Shown piece by piece: positions 36,409-44,837 of a stretch of DNA of 64,000 nt. The stretch spans positions 102,842-166,841 of the forward strand of contig NZ_ABLD01000013.1 in assembly GCF_000172415.1 (NCBI RefSeq), in the 5' to 3' direction. The notes under the pieces are model-generated. The model was not told the origin of the DNA. It saw nothing but the letters and a program-made list of their open reading frames with translations, and ran no database searches. Position 1 is the first letter of the stretch. Every line of letters begins with the position of its first letter. A program made the translations under genes and the position numbers. The stretch is from Paraburkholderia graminis C4D1M (GTDB taxonomy: Bacteria > Pseudomonadota > Gammaproteobacteria > Burkholderiales > Burkholderiaceae).

Positions 36409-37707
36409 GTGGAGCTCGACGCAACACCGCTGAAAGGTCAGCGCACGATATTGGCGCGGCTCAAGGGGCATCCGCTCGCGCGCGTCGGGCCCGGCCTCAT
36501 CACCGGTGTCGCCGACGACGACCCCAGCGGCATCGCCACCTATTCGCAGGCCGGCGCGCAATTCGGGCTGAACATGCTATGGACCATGCCGCTTGCGTTT
36601 CCGCTGATGGCGGCAGTCCAGTCGATGTGCGCGAACCTGGGCCGTGTGACCGGCAAGGGCCTCGCCGCCAACATCAAGGAGGCTTTTCCGCCCGTCGTGC
36701 TTTATGGCGTGGTGCTGCTATTGCTCGTGGCCAACACACTCAACATCGCCGCCGATGTCGCCGCGATGGGCGAAGTCGCGCAGCTCGTCAGTGGCATCGA
36801 CCGTCACGTGATGACCGTGTGCTTTGTATTGGCGACACTGCTGTTGCAGATCTTCGTGCCCTATCATCGTTACGTGATTTTCTTGAAATGGCTGACGGTT
36901 TCGCTGCTTGCCTACGCAGCGGTGCTGTTCGTCGTTCATGTGCCGTGGCGCGAGGTGGCGCTGCGCACCCTCTGGCCGCGCTTCGATGTGAATGCGGATG
37001 CCGCGGCGATGGTGGTCGCCGTCTTCGGTACGACGATCAGCCCGTACCTGTTCTTCTGGCAGGCGTCGGAAGAAGTCGAGGACATGCGCGCCCATCCGAA
37101 CAGCGCGCCGCTCGTGGACGACGCGCGCGAGGCGCCTGCGGAACTGCGGCGTATCGGTTGGGACACCTGGAGCGGCATGCTCTATTCGAACGTCACGGCC
37201 TGGTTCATCATGCTCGCCACCGCTGTCACGCTGCATGCCGCTGGCGTCACAGACATCGCCACGGCCGCCCAGGCCGCGAGCGCATTGCGGCCGCTTGCGG
37301 GCGACTTCGCCTATCTGCTCTTCTCGCTCGGCATACTCGGCGTGGGATTTATCGGCGTGCCTGTGCTTGCCGGTTCGGGCGCCTATGCGTTGACTGAGGC
37401 GCTCGGGTGGCCAGAGGGGCTCGAGCGCAAGCTGCGCGACGCGCGAGGCTTTTACGGCATCATCGCCGTGAGCGTGCTGGTCTCGCTCGGAATCCAGTTT
37501 TCATCGATCAGTCCGATGAAAGCGCTGCTCGTTAGTGCTGTCATCAACGGCGTAGTGGCCGTACCGCTGATGGTTGTGATTCTGCTGCTGGTCACGAGGC
37601 GCGCGGTGATGGGCGATTTCATCGCGAGCCGGCCGCTTATCGCGCTGGGCTGGGTCGCGGCAGCGGTGATAGGCGCGGCGGCGCTGATGATGTTGCTGCC
37701 GCGCTAG
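36409..37707 (+). CDS. NRAMP-family divalent metal transporter, divergent clade
   Basis: A 432-residue membrane protein with about eleven helices. Helix 1 carries GVADDDPSGIATYSQAGAQF, close to the NRAMP DPGN site but with Ser in place of Gly and Gly in place of Asn. Helix 6 has GTTISPYLFFWQASEE in place of the MPH motif of manganese/iron NRAMPs, so the metal-binding methionine is missing. Related proteins include magnesium transporters, so Mg is possible. GTG 36409 has GAGGGG just before it; the gene follows oleate hydratase by 74 bases. Confidence 0.87.
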   Translation: MELDATPLKGQRTILARLKGHPLARVGPGLITGVADDDPSGIATYSQAGAQFGLNMLWTMPLAFPLMAAVQSMCANLGRVTGKGLAANIKEAFPPVVLYGVVLLLLVANTLNIAADVAAMGEVAQLVSGIDRHVMTVCFVLATLLLQIFVPYHRYVIFLKWLTVSLLAYAAVLFVVHVPWREVALRTLWPRFDVNADAAAMVVAVFGTTISPYLFFWQASEEVEDMRAHPNSAPLVDDAREAPAELRRIGWDTWSGMLYSNVTAWFIMLATAVTLHAAGVTDIATAAQAASALRPLAGDFAYLLFSLGILGVGFIGVPVLAGSGAYALTEALGWPEGLERKLRDARGFYGIIAVSVLVSLGIQFSSISPMKALLVSAVINGVVAVPLMVVILLLVTRRAVMGDFIASRPLIALGWVAAAVIGAAALMMLLPR

Positions 37708-37730
37708 ACAAGCCGGCACGGCGCAAACAA

Positions 37731-38246
37731 TCAGCAACTCCATTCCAGCGCCGCGTAGTGGGCGAGGTGACGTTCCAGTACGCCCGCGAATGATTCCAGC
37801 GCCGTGGTCCGCACGCCCCGCTGCACCTGGGAAGCACGCACCTTGCATTGCGCGACGGGCGCCTTGCCTGCGAGCGCGCGCATTTCGTCGAAAGCCGTGC
37901 CTGCGCCAAGGCCCCCGAAGATGCAAAAGAATCCGACATGGCGAAACCTCGAGCGGTTTTGCAGCAGGTACGCGCGCACCGGCGCCGACACCGCGCCCGC
38001 CCAGACCGGCGTACCCACGAGCACGAGGTCGTACTGCGACGGATCGAGTCCCGCCGGAACGATTTCGGCCGGCCGCTTTCGCCATGAGTCGATAACACAG
38101 CGCAGATACCCCAACGCTCCGCGACGCTCGGTGAAGTCGCAAATCTCCTCGATGTCGGCGGACATCATGCCTGCGAGCGCGCCAGCAAGCCTGCGGGTGG
38201 TGCCGGTACGCGAGAAAAAAACGACGAGAACGCGTGGCTCGGACAT
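37731..38246 (-). CDS. Flavodoxin-like protein
   Basis: A 171-residue flavodoxin-fold protein. The FMN phosphate loop is FFSRTGTTRRLA, followed by YDLVLVGTPVWAGAVSAPVRAYL and a GGLGAGTAFDEM loop. Such proteins carry electrons for fermentation enzymes or protect quinones. ATG 38246 has AAGGAG before it. An FNR-type box lies 86 bases upstream. Confidence 0.88.
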   Translation of the reverse strand: MSEPRVLVVFFSRTGTTRRLAGALAGMMSADIEEICDFTERRGALGYLRCVIDSWRKRPAEIVPAGLDPSQYDLVLVGTPVWAGAVSAPVRAYLLQNRSRFRHVGFFCIFGGLGAGTAFDEMRALAGKAPVAQCKVRASQVQRGVRTTALESFAGVLERHLAHYAALEWSC

Positions 38247-38331
38247 GACTCGCTCCTTTGATGGAAAGCGCAATGGCGCGCACTCGTGCGCCATGCATGT
38301 CCCGAGGATAGAGGCCGGCGCAGACCTGCTC

Positions 38332-38345
38332 ATGACCTAAGTCAA
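38332..38345 (-). promoter_or_regulatory. FNR/ANR box upstream of flavodoxin-like gene
   Basis: ATGACCTAAGTCAA has one mismatch to TTGAC-N4-GTCAA. It is one of two boxes 46 bases apart; this one is nearer to the minus-strand flavodoxin-like gene. Confidence 0.65.
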
Positions 38346-38377
38346 CCCACGCGCGACGCACGGCACCTGTGGCGCCG

Positions 38378-38391
38378 TTGATCTGCATCAA
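38378..38391 (+). promoter_or_regulatory. FNR/ANR box upstream of universal stress operon
   Basis: TTGATCTGCATCAA is an exact match to TTGAT-N4-ATCAA. It lies 83 bases before the first universal stress gene at 38468, fitting class II activation. Confidence 0.8.
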
Positions 38392-38467
38392 CGAGGCGGG
38401 CGCGATCATTCCTAGACTCAAGCTCACCTGTCCCAGCGTCGTTACTCATTCTCCCGGAGCGCCCGCC

Positions 38468-39304
38468 ATGAGCTACAAGACTATCGTTGTACATCTCGAC
38501 ACGAGCCCAACCGCCCATCCGCGGCTAGAAACCGCACTGTCTCTCGCTAAACGGTTCGGCGCGCATCTGACCGGTGTATTCGCGGTCTTCTCGCCCGACC
38601 CGCGGTCGTTGTACGTGATGGCCGGTACGGCCGAGTACTACCGCGAGCATGAAGAGCGACGCGCGGAACGGAGCGCGGCGCTCCAGCGGCTATTCCATGC
38701 GGAACTGCGGCGTGCGGAAGTCGAAGGCGAATGGATCGCCGTCGACGAGTCCGCGAGCTTTGCCGTGCCGCGACTTGGCCGCTGCGCGGATCTCATCGTC
38801 GCCGGTCAGGACAATCCAGGCGACGCCGAATCCTATGTCGGCGACCTGTTCCCCGAGAACCTGATTCTGTCGAGCGGTCGTCCGGTGCTGCTCGTGCCGT
38901 ATGCCCGCAATGACCAGACGACGGGCAGCCGAATTCTGGTGGCGTGGGACGGCAGCCGCGAAGCCTCGCGCGCCGTGCATGACGCGTTGCCGTTCATGCG
39001 CGCGGCAGAAAGCACCACGATACTCACCGTCAACGGCATGCGAGACGGCGGAAGCCTTCGCATTCCCGGCGCGGACATCGCCACCGTGATCGCGCGCCAT
39101 GGTGTGCATGTCGATGTGGTCGACATCGAAACAGGAGCCGATGGCTCGGTCGGCGAGGTGCTGCTCTCGCAGGTAGCCGACGCAGGAGCCGACCTGCTGG
39201 TAATGGGCGGATACGGTCATGCGCGCTGGCGCGAACTGGTGATGGGCGGCGCGACGCGCACGATTCTCAGGTCGATGACCGTGCCGGTGCTGATGTCGCA
39301 TTGA
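38468..39304 (+). CDS. Tandem universal stress protein
   Basis: A 278-residue protein with two Usp domains; the first half (YKTIVVHLDTSPTAHPRLET) is divergent and lacks the ATP loop, the second has ILVAWDGSREASRAVHDAL and MGGYGHARWRELVMGGATRT. This architecture (UspE-like) recurs in 39841. ATG 38468 has CGGAG upstream. It is first in an operon of three universal stress genes behind two FNR boxes. Confidence 0.93.
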   Translation: MSYKTIVVHLDTSPTAHPRLETALSLAKRFGAHLTGVFAVFSPDPRSLYVMAGTAEYYREHEERRAERSAALQRLFHAELRRAEVEGEWIAVDESASFAVPRLGRCADLIVAGQDNPGDAESYVGDLFPENLILSSGRPVLLVPYARNDQTTGSRILVAWDGSREASRAVHDALPFMRAAESTTILTVNGMRDGGSLRIPGADIATVIARHGVHVDVVDIETGADGSVGEVLLSQVADAGADLLVMGGYGHARWRELVMGGATRTILRSMTVPVLMSH

Positions 39305-39337
39305 GCGCCGGCTTCTTGTCTTTTCAGGAGTGTCGCC

Positions 39338-39844
39338 ATGTATAAAAAAATCCTCGTTGCCGTCGACGGCAGCGAAACTTCGGCGCGGGCGCTCGCCGCT
39401 GCCCTTAATCTGGCGCGCGAGTCCGACGCGAGACTGCAGCCGCTTTTCGTCGTGGACGTGCCGCTGCTGATCTACGACGTGCCCGGCTACGATCCCTCGT
39501 ATGTGCGCAACGCGCTCGTCGAGGAGGGCAAGCGCGTGCTCGCCGACGCGACTGCGCTGATGGCCGCATCCGGCGTCAAGGGACCAGCACGCCTTGTCGA
39601 AACCGAACTGGCCGGTGACGATATTGCGCATCGCATCCTGGCCGCCGCACAGGAGTTCGGCGCGGACGTCGTCGTGATGGGCACGCATGGCCGGCGCGGG
39701 GTACAGCGGCTGATGCTCGGTAGCGTCGCCGAGCGCTTTTTGCGCATTGCCACCTGCCCCGTACTGCTGATTTCCTCTCAGTGTGCATCCTCCTCCACTA
39801 GCGTCGTCCAAGGCCCGGGCGAACCGATCAAGGAGCCGTCATGA
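39338..39844 (+). CDS. Universal stress protein, single domain
   Basis: A 168-residue Usp with ILVAVDGSETSARALAAAL at the start, MGTHGRRGVQRLMLGSVAE with the ATP loop, and CPVLLIS. The middle segment YDVPGYDPSYVRNALVEEG reappears in the remnant at 52023-52478, showing a duplication. Its last four bases overlap the next gene (ATGA). Confidence 0.94.
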   Translation: MYKKILVAVDGSETSARALAAALNLARESDARLQPLFVVDVPLLIYDVPGYDPSYVRNALVEEGKRVLADATALMAASGVKGPARLVETELAGDDIAHRILAAAQEFGADVVVMGTHGRRGVQRLMLGSVAERFLRIATCPVLLISSQCASSSTSVVQGPGEPIKEPS

Positions 39845-40668
39845 ACTGCAAAACCCTGCTCGTGCACCTGGACGACAGCGCGCGCAGCGCGGCAAGACTG
39901 GACTATGCGCTGGAAACCGCCGCACGCCACGACGCCCACCTCATCTGTGTATACGCGGTTTGCGAGGCGCCGGCGGACCCTCTGTTGATGGACGGCGAGG
40001 ACATCTGGTCGCGCAGCCGCGAGGCGCAACGTAGTGCCAACAAGACAAACGCACATGCGCGCTTCGTTGCGGCCGCCGCTCGCGCCGGGGTCAGCGCCGA
40101 GTGGCGCGCGCCGGACGGCGCCCCGACGCCCACGGCCATCATGCACGCGCGTCATGCCGACCTGCTGATCCTCGGCCAGGACGATCCCGACGATCGCAAT
40201 GCGTTCGTCGCGCGCCATTTTCTGGACGATGTGATCATCGGCTCCGGACGGCCTGCAATCGTCCTGCCGTATGCGGGCGCCGTGCACTCCCGTATGGACA
40301 GCGTGATGATCGCGTGGGACGGCGGCCGCGAAAGCGCGCGCGCCGCGATGGATGCCTTGCCGCTGATCCGTCGCGCCAGCTTCGTGACGGTCGTGACGAT
40401 GGAGCGAGATGCGCACCATCGCGAGCCGGCCGGCATCGACGTAGCCGCCTGGCTCCAGCGGCACGGCATCGAGGCCGGCTTCGCCGCCATACCCGGCATA
40501 TCCAACGCCCACACCGGCACGACGCTGCTCAACACACTGGCCGACCGCCACATCGACCTTCTGGTGATGGGCGCCTATGGTCACGCGCGCGCGCAGGAAC
40601 GCATCCTCGGCGGCGTCACGCGCACCCTGCTTCAGTCGATGACCACGCCGGTACTCATGTCACATTGA
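39841..40668 (+). CDS. Tandem universal stress protein
   Basis: A 275-residue paralogue of the protein at 38468: first half CKTLLVHLDDSARSAARLDY, second half VMIAWDGGRESARAAMDALP and MGAYGHARAQERILGGVTRT. AAGGAG stands before its ATG, and the start overlaps the previous stop. It ends the universal stress operon. Confidence 0.93.
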   Translation: MNCKTLLVHLDDSARSAARLDYALETAARHDAHLICVYAVCEAPADPLLMDGEDIWSRSREAQRSANKTNAHARFVAAAARAGVSAEWRAPDGAPTPTAIMHARHADLLILGQDDPDDRNAFVARHFLDDVIIGSGRPAIVLPYAGAVHSRMDSVMIAWDGGRESARAAMDALPLIRRASFVTVVTMERDAHHREPAGIDVAAWLQRHGIEAGFAAIPGISNAHTGTTLLNTLADRHIDLLVMGAYGHARAQERILGGVTRTLLQSMTTPVLMSH

Positions 40669-40892
40669 GCTGCAGGCATCCGCGAGCGCGGGTTCCAGCG
40701 ACGCTGGCCCGGGCATGAATCCGGCGTTTCGCGGACAATGAGCGCAACTATCAGGGCTTGCGCGCGGGGGCCCAGCGTTCACTGAAGGGCGGGCCAGACC
40801 CCCAAGGCAAAGCAGCTGCCTGCGGCGGGGCCACGGCGGTGGCGTCTTGCAGCGCAACCAATTCTTGTCTGCAATCATTCGACGAGGCGCAA

Positions 40893-41190
40893 ATGTCCGT
40901 CAGCGGTCAGGCGCCCACGTCGCGCACGGCGGTATCGCACGAGCGGTTGAGCTGGTTCGATCCCGTGCGTTCATCTGTATCGCCGCCGCGTTGCTTGTCG
41001 CGAGGCGAGCGCACTCATACTTGCGCGCGCGTCGGGAACCCTGTTCCGCCTACAGTGAAGCCAATGCCGCGCTCGCGCAGTCCGGTCTGAACGAAGCGCA
41101 CATGATGGCGATCATCCGTTCGTCGATGGAAGCGATCATTGCCACTGACGAGCATCAGCACCTCGACTCCGCCCCTAAGCATTTGCTCGA
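40893..41190 (+). pseudogene. Remnant of a PAS histidine kinase
   Basis: ATG 40893 with GAGG upstream begins MSVSGQAPTS, like the start of the kinase at 52814 (MPPSGKTPTP). After a frame change the copy continues as ICIAAALLVARRAHSYLRAR and NEAHMMAIIRSSMEAIIATD, then breaks off before the PAS core. It lies behind the universal stress genes just as the intact kinase lies behind a universal stress remnant, so it belongs to an old duplication. Confidence 0.75.
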
Positions 41191-41210
41191 TGGTAAGTGG
41201 GAAGCGGATT

Positions 41211-42047
41211 TCAGTTTGCCTGGAGGCCGCTCAACACGTCGGCAAACCCGCCGGTCTTCGCGCCAAGGCGTCGAATCGCGAGAGCGACGTCCGTCGAGAG
41301 CAGCGCTTTCAATTCGTCCGCGTGCCGATACGCGCGCATACCGAGAGTCAATGCGCTCTCCCCTGCAACAGCAGGATGGCAATAGATTTCGCCCACGCCA
41401 TCCGGCAAGACAGCAAGCGCCGCAAGCCACGCACGCTCATCCATTTGCCCGCTGTCGGCCAGGCCGACAAGATAATCGTTATGAACAATCCCGGCGGCGT
41501 CGAGTCGCCCCCTCACCCTCGCGATCCAGGGTTGCATCCACAGTGGCGCATTCACTTCAAACGGTAAGCGCATCGCCTTCATGCCGAATTCGCGCCCGAT
41601 TTCGAGGATCAGATCGAGTACTGTCGGATGCAGATGAAAGTGCTTGTGCGTGTTGACATGATCGAGCGTGAGCCCGCTGTCGGCGAACACCCCGAACTGC
41701 GCGCGAATTTCCCGGGCAAGCTGTTTGCGCACGTGCGGCAGAAAGAAAAAGCGTATGCCGTCGCGCACCATGTTGCTGCCGAAGCGCCCATGTTCGTCGA
41801 GCAATGAAGCGATACCGGCGCGCGGCATGACGGGGTCGCCGTCGGCGAGTACGAGATGCAGGCCCACGCGCAAATTCGGCATCGCGCGGGCGCGCGCGAT
41901 TGCGTCGCTCGAGGCGGGTGCACCGACCATCAGGCTCGCGGCCGTCAGCACACCGCTGACATGAGCCTGCTCGACGGCTGCGTTCACTCGCGGATGCAGG
42001 CCGAAGTCGTCGGCTGTCACGATGAGTGCGCGCGGCTTAGCGGCCAT
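41211..42047 (-). CDS. hpnK: Hopanoid deacetylase HpnK (YdjC/ChbG fold)
   Basis: A 278-residue deacetylase. The metal site is in VTADDFGLHPRVN (Asp), HLVLADGDP and HVNTHKHFHLHP; GEIYCHPAV follows near the end. HpnK removes the acetyl group from the N-acetylglucosamine put on hopanoids by HpnI, giving the amino form. It overlaps hpnI by eleven bases and has GAGGCG before its ATG. Confidence 0.92.
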   Translation of the reverse strand: MAAKPRALIVTADDFGLHPRVNAAVEQAHVSGVLTAASLMVGAPASSDAIARARAMPNLRVGLHLVLADGDPVMPRAGIASLLDEHGRFGSNMVRDGIRFFFLPHVRKQLAREIRAQFGVFADSGLTLDHVNTHKHFHLHPTVLDLILEIGREFGMKAMRLPFEVNAPLWMQPWIARVRGRLDAAGIVHNDYLVGLADSGQMDERAWLAALAVLPDGVGEIYCHPAVAGESALTLGMRAYRHADELKALLSTDVALAIRRLGAKTGGFADVLSGLQAN

Positions 42048-43458
42048 CGGACGCCTCGATGGTATCCATCAACGGCAACTGCGCGCCGCGCGACGCGGAA
42101 CGCGAAGTTCCAACCGGCACTCTGACGCCTCGCCACATGACATGTGAGCCGAAGGCGCTGGCGATCCACTGCACGAGCAGCAAGCTATCGCGCAATGGTA
42201 CGAGCGGCAGATCGCGCCAGAAAGCCAGGCCGAATGCGTCCGACAATGTGTCCGATGAAGCGGACGACAAAGCGGCCGACAACGCGTCCCCTGCCCCGTC
42301 CCTCAACCCGCGACGCAATGCCTGTTGCTGGCGCACTGCGCGCGCGTGCAGCACGACGCGCGCGGCCAGGCCCGCGGCCATATTGACCGCGGTCAAATAC
42401 GCCGGCCAGCCATGCAGGGCACCTTGCTGACTTGCAACAAGGCAAGCCGTGGGCCCGACGCCGACAACGAGCCACGGCGTAGCAAACGTCATGAAGAGAA
42501 ACGCAAAGCCGAGCGGATTCACCGAGCGTATTGTGCGCAACCAGCGCGTCTCGCGTTGCCAGAGCCCGGTGAACGTTGTTTCGGTGACGTCGGTGGCAAC
42601 CATCATTCGCGACAGCACGGTTCGCAAACCGAGGGCGCGCACGTGTTCGGCGAGCCAGTAATCGTCCGCGAGACAGTTCTTCAGGCGCCCGAAGCCACCG
42701 ATGCGGTCGAGTGTCTCGCGCCGCAAAGCAAGCGTGGCGCCGAAACCGAAGCGGCGCGATCGGACCATACGCGCGACGCGCACCGACGGGCCGAACCATT
42801 CGTTGACGAAGAGCGCGCCTACCCGCGACCAGAAACCGCTCACGCCGTGCGCGACATACAGACAGGTGACAACACCGACAGATGGATCGGCCAGCGGCGT
42901 GGCGACGGCGCAGAGGTAATCGGCTTCGACGGCAATATCGCTATCGGCAATCACGATCACGTCATGCCGCGCGCGCTCGGCCATATTGATCAGATTACTC
43001 ACTTTCAGATTGCTGCCATGCACGCGCGCGTCGATCACGAGTTCGATGTCGAGCATCGGATACGCGGCTTGCAAACGGCGCACCACGCCAATCGCGGCAT
43101 CGTCGGCAGAACCCACGCCGAACACCAGCTGGAAATGCGCGAGGCGCTGCTCGCAGAAGCTTCGCAGGTTTTCATACAGGCGCGGCTCGGCACCGCACAA
43201 GGGCTTGAGCACGCTCACGCCGACCGGCGCGAACGGATGGATCGAACGCGAGTCGAGCGCATCAAGCGTTGCACCGTGCACGAGGCTCGCCGAGTCGATA
43301 GCACGAGCGGCGTGATCGAGAAGGCCAAAGCGATAGGCGGCACTGCCGCGCAGCGCAAAGAACGGCAGCGCGAGCGCACCCACCACAGCATACAGCGACG
43401 CGCCGACGCAGCCGGCAAGCAGAAGCCATTCGGATACCGGTAATGCATGGGATGCCAT
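42037..43458 (-). CDS. hpnI: Hopanoid glycosyltransferase HpnI, long form
   Basis: A 473-residue family 2 glycosyltransferase with membrane helices at both ends. Visible are VSVLKPLCGAEPRLYENLRS, the DxD-like IADSDIAVE, CLADDYWLAEHVRALG and the WQRETRWLRTIRS (QxxRW-type) motif. It would transfer N-acetylglucosamine to bacteriohopanetetrol. It is about 80 residues longer than the paralogue at 47424, with extra sequence (roughly 375-410) rich in Ala, Ser and Asp. It forms an operon with hpnK. Confidence 0.9.
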   Translation of the reverse strand: MASHALPVSEWLLLAGCVGASLYAVVGALALPFFALRGSAAYRFGLLDHAARAIDSASLVHGATLDALDSRSIHPFAPVGVSVLKPLCGAEPRLYENLRSFCEQRLAHFQLVFGVGSADDAAIGVVRRLQAAYPMLDIELVIDARVHGSNLKVSNLINMAERARHDVIVIADSDIAVEADYLCAVATPLADPSVGVVTCLYVAHGVSGFWSRVGALFVNEWFGPSVRVARMVRSRRFGFGATLALRRETLDRIGGFGRLKNCLADDYWLAEHVRALGLRTVLSRMMVATDVTETTFTGLWQRETRWLRTIRSVNPLGFAFLFMTFATPWLVVGVGPTACLVASQQGALHGWPAYLTAVNMAAGLAARVVLHARAVRQQQALRRGLRDGAGDALSAALSSASSDTLSDAFGLAFWRDLPLVPLRDSLLLVQWIASAFGSHVMWRGVRVPVGTSRSASRGAQLPLMDTIEASDGR

Positions 43459-43470
43459 TGCCGCGCTCCG

Positions 43471-43821
43471 TCAACGTTGGCTCAGGACAAATGGCTTCCC
43501 CGTGAGACGCAGATGCAGCACGACAAGCCACAGCCGCGGGCAGTCCGATGCGAGATCGACCGGCCTCGTGCAGGCAGATGCAACGCTCGCATGGTGGTCT
43601 GCGACGGCGGCCCGGAACGCGGCTTGCGCGAACTGGCGCGCGACCATGACGCCGCCGGCCATCACCGCGATAGAAGAAAGCCGGAAAGCCGATGAGACAA
43701 ACAGATGCTCGGCGCCGGGATCCACAAAGACCGTCACGCACGCGAGCAGGTCGGCGGCGACAGCCGTGAGCGAAGCGACCATTAGGTGCGCGCGCAACAT
43801 ATCGGCGGTGACTGGCTTCAT
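43471..43821 (-). CDS. Hypothetical protein, uncertain
   Basis: A 116-residue frame from ATG 43821 with two hydrophobic stretches (MVASLTAVAADLLACVTVFV and FRLSSIAVMAGGVMVARQF). It lies 12 bases before hpnI on the same strand, but its ribosome binding site is weak and I know no family for it. It may be a small membrane protein or a chance frame. Confidence 0.35.
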   Translation of the reverse strand: MKPVTADMLRAHLMVASLTAVAADLLACVTVFVDPGAEHLFVSSAFRLSSIAVMAGGVMVARQFAQAAFRAAVADHHASVASACTRPVDLASDCPRLWLVVLHLRLTGKPFVLSQR

Positions 43822-44014
43822 GGCTTTGTCTCGTAGCGCGATGAAAAAGCATGCACGGCTTCTTGTGGCGAACCGGCGCCTGCATCCGGAGCCGCTCATC
43901 GCAGCCGATAAAACCGCCACCGCGGTCGCCACGCCTTCCAGCGATGTACTGGAACCGCGTCGAGCCAAACTCGCAACTCGACACGACGCCGCACGCTCCT
44001 GTCACTCACAAGAC

Positions 44015-44072
44015 AGTAAGCTGTTGATGGGCGATAGTAGCGATTCAAGCTGAAGGAAACCTTAAGCAGACC
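44015..44072 (+). repeat. Promoter segment with a decayed copy at 51942
   Basis: The segment begins AGTAAGCTGTTGAT, continues with CGATAGTAGCGA and ends in the PmrA-like box plus AGCAGA. The same order of blocks appears at 51942-51999 with scattered substitutions. It is the upstream region of the second two-component system. Confidence 0.7.
44050..44066. promoter_or_regulatory. PmrA/QseB-like operator, copy 2
   Basis: CTGAAGGAAACCTTAAG, or CTTAAG-N5-CTTCAG on the other strand, 111 bases before the response-regulator gene at 44178. It is identical in all 17 bases to the copy before hpnJ. Confidence 0.65.
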
Positions 44073-44177
44073 GCAGTAGATCCCGCCATGAACAGCGCGG
44101 TTAAACTGCGGACTTCATCGCCGCTTTCCGCGGTGCATTGCAATCACGATCACAACACTCAACGGAATTTGCGTCCC

Positions 44178-44837
44178 ATGCGTGTACTACTGGTTGAAGA
44201 CGACGACCTGATCGGTTGCGGGGTCGAAGCGGGTCTGCGTCAGGCGGGTTTCACGGTCGACTGGGCGCGCGACGGCCATAAAGCAGGCCTCGCGCTGGAC
44301 ACCACGAGCTACGCGCTCGTCGTACTCGATCTCGGCCTGCCGCGCGTGTCCGGCATGGATCTGCTCAAGCGAATCCGCGACGCCGGCAACGACGTGCCCG
44401 TGCTTGTGCTGACGGCACGCGGCACGGTCGTAGACCGCGTGGGCGGTCTTGAGGCCGGCGCGGACGATTACCTCGGCAAGCCCTTCGACCTCACGGAACT
44501 GACGGCCCGTTGCCGCGCCCTGCTTCGCCGCGCGCAAGGCCGCAGCGTCGAGGTAATCCGCTATGGCGATCTCACGGTGAACCCCGCGGCGCAAACGGCC
44601 CAGGTTGCCGGCACGCGGGTGCCGCTCACGTCGCGCGAATGGGCAATCCTGCTGCAATTGCTGACCAACCAGGGCATTCCGCAGTCGCGTTCGCGGCTCG
44701 AAGAAAGCCTGTATGGATGGCAGCAGGAAATCGAAAGCAATGCAATCGAGGTGCACATCTCGAACCTTCGGAGAAAGCTTGGCGCAAGGCTCATACGAAC
44801 CGTGCGCAATATCGGCTACGTGGTGGAGAAAGAGTAA
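44178..44837 (+). CDS. OmpR-family response regulator (QseB/PmrA-like), second copy
   Basis: A 219-residue regulator: receiver VLLVEDDDLIGCGVEAGL, phosphoacceptor in VVLDLGLPRVSG, Lys in GKPFDLTEL; winged helix with LTSREWAILLQLL and VEVHISNLRRKLG. It is closely similar along its length to the regulator at 4842. The kinase ATG follows the stop with no gap. It lies inside the hopanoid-modification cluster, which suggests those genes are its targets. Confidence 0.94.
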   Translation: MRVLLVEDDDLIGCGVEAGLRQAGFTVDWARDGHKAGLALDTTSYALVVLDLGLPRVSGMDLLKRIRDAGNDVPVLVLTARGTVVDRVGGLEAGADDYLGKPFDLTELTARCRALLRRAQGRSVEVIRYGDLTVNPAAQTAQVAGTRVPLTSREWAILLQLLTNQGIPQSRSRLEESLYGWQQEIESNAIEVHISNLRRKLGARLIRTVRNIGYVVEKE

